Part shown: in pieces, positions 5,777-6,715 of the stretch | Layout: each line of letters starts with the position of its first letter | How positions within the stretch are numbered: position 1 is the first letter of the stretch | Assembly (NCBI GenBank): GCA_021798435.1 | Contig: JAJZGN010000108.1 | Span: 1-6,715, forward strand | Direction of reading: 5' to 3' | DNA: 6,715 bases | Source of the DNA: a bacterium | GTDB taxonomy: Bacteria > Chloroflexota > Dormibacteria > Aeolococcales > Bog-877 | Made by a program: the position numbers and the translations under genes | Notes under the pieces: model-generated | What the model was told of the DNA's origin: nothing | Databases searched by the model: none | What the model saw: only the letters and a program-made list of their open reading frames with translations

Positions 5777-6715
5777 CACGCTCTCCTCCGCAGCAGGGGG
5801 GCCGGCCCGGCCCCCCGTCCCCACACTGCATATATCACCAGAACCAGAATCAGGAGTCCGGGGATCGTGTAGGCGATGAACACCTGGACCACGGACCCGT
5901 GGGAGGCGACGGACGCGGGGAGGGTCCCCATCGGGACCGGGGCGGGGGCCCTGGCCGCCCCCTGCAGGTCGAAGGCGCCCAGAAGGCTGCCGGAGCTGGC
6001 CTCGCGGCTGGTGAGGGCAGGGAGCCCGTAGACCGCCTGGATGAACTGGAGGATCGACCCGAAGTCGGTGGTCTGGGAGAAGATCGTCCCGGGGCGCACG
6101 AAGGGCGAAACGATGAGCAGGGGAACCCGGAAGCCGTCGCTCACCCCTCCCACCGTCGGAGGCACGACCCCGTCGTACCAGCCGCCCCAGTCCGACCACG
6201 TGAGCAGGATCGCCGACGATCCCCAATACCGGCTGCGCATGATGGCGTTGATCAGCCCCACAGTGGCCACCTGCCCCTGGGCGATATTGCCCGGTGCCCG
6301 CTCGGTGGCCCCGGGCTGAACCACATAGCTCACCGCCGGGAGGTGGCCGTAGACCAGGTCGGAGTAGAGGCCAGTCAGGTCCTGGACCCGGGCCAGGTCC
6401 CCCGGATTGCCCGCGATGTTGGCCAGCCCGAGGACCGGCACCTGGGGCACCAGGCTGGACTGCCGGCCCTGGGCCAGGTGGGTGCGGTACTGGGCCACGA
6501 AATACCCCCAGGAAACTCCCTTGGAGTCCAGCTGGTTGAAGATCGTGGGCACATTGGGCAGGGCCGTTCCGACCACCGCCGGGGTCCATGTCTGGCCGGC
6601 GACCAGGTACTGATGGTTGGGGATGCTACCCCCGAGATCCGAGGAGAAAAACTCGTCCGCCAGGGCGAACCGGTGCGCCAGGGCCCAGTAGTACGGGATC
6701 TCCTGGGCATCGTAG
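5776..6715 (-). CDS. Membrane-anchored PF04185-type phosphoesterase (phospholipase C / acid phosphatase family), 5' end beyond right edge
   Basis: The final 312 residues are visible. Family landmarks appear in order: Y-x-x-x-x-I-P-Y-Y-W-A-L-A-x-x-F-A-L-A-D (window residues 1-20), GGSIPNHQYLVAG (28-40), TWSDWGGWYDGVVPP, GFRVPLLIVSPFVRPG and TTDFGSILQFIQAVYGLP. The Ser of GGSIPNH (codon near 6627) lies where the family's Ser/Thr nucleophile is expected. Other positions deviate from my recollection of the consensus: the usual WDDWGG reads WSDWGG, YDHV reads YDGV, and the His of 'DHT..FGSIL' is Gln. The last 35 or so residues form a membrane helix (FIAYTIPGLLILVLVIYAVW) and a basic tail, which would hold the catalytic domain on the outer face. 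Active relatives cleave phosphomonoesters or phospholipids; the substrate here is unknown. The stop overlaps the next gene's ATG. The N-terminal signal and metal-binding motifs are outside the window. Confidence 0.85.
   Translation of the reverse strand, partial: YDAQEIPYYWALAHRFALADEFFSSDLGGSIPNHQYLVAGQTWTPAVVGTALPNVPTIFNQLDSKGVSWGYFVAQYRTHLAQGRQSSLVPQVPVLGLANIAGNPGDLARVQDLTGLYSDLVYGHLPAVSYVVQPGATERAPGNIAQGQVATVGLINAIMRSRYWGSSAILLTWSDWGGWYDGVVPPTVGGVSDGFRVPLLIVSPFVRPGTIFSQTTDFGSILQFIQAVYGLPALTSREASSGSLLGAFDLQGAARAPAPVPMGTLPASVASHGSVVQVFIAYTIPGLLILVLVIYAVWGRGAGPAPLLRRRA
5783..5789 (-). promoter_or_regulatory. Ribosome binding site for the Ig-like protein, inside the end of the phosphoesterase gene
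   Basis: GGAGGAG on the minus strand lies 6 nt before the ATG at 5776 and within the last codons of the upstream gene. It fixes the start of the Ig-like gene and fits coupled re-initiation at TGATG. Confidence 0.75.

Noticed and set aside
5777..6589. In-frame extension of the Ig-like gene upstream across the phosphoesterase
   Set aside because: The other frame encodes clear PF04185-family motifs here. The extension is Gly/Pro/Arg-rich, and the start at 5776 has a ribosome binding site and signal peptide.

Overview
The window is very GC-rich and coding-dense, with long open frames on both strands. This points to a high-GC actinobacterium or a similar lineage. The surface-protein repeats built on a C-D-T-R motif resemble repeats I associate with Actinomycetota such as Acidimicrobiia. 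No taxonomic marker is present, so that placement is tentative.

Layout, from the right edge leftwards along the minus strand. (1) 6715-5776: 3' part of a PF04185-type phosphoesterase (phospholipase C / acid phosphatase family) that ends in a C-terminal membrane helix. (2) 5776-4427: an exported Ig-like protein, also with a C-terminal membrane helix, whose start overlaps the previous stop (TGATG). (3) 4347-1096: a large secreted metallophosphoesterase of the purple acid phosphatase type, carrying an extra fibronectin type III module and three C-terminal cysteine-paired repeats. These three genes look like one operon. It ends at a palindrome shared with a convergent small plus-strand gene at 859-1077, which encodes a 72-residue zinc-ribbon-like protein. 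Next comes a 314-bp divergent intergenic region (545-858) with several short inverted repeats and no convincing gene. At the left edge, minus strand 544-1, is the N-terminal part of an exported GH99/GH71-like glycoside hydrolase.

All four minus-strand products appear to act outside the cytoplasmic membrane. The simplest reading is a cell-surface set for hydrolysing or binding phosphoesters and glycans: an anchored phosphoesterase, an anchored Ig-like partner and a secreted multidomain phosphatase, with a glycosidase nearby. The main oddity is that both phosphoesterases differ from their family consensus at positions usually needed for metal binding or catalysis. They may have altered chemistry or have become binding proteins. 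No RNA genes, insertion sequences, CRISPR arrays or phage genes were seen.
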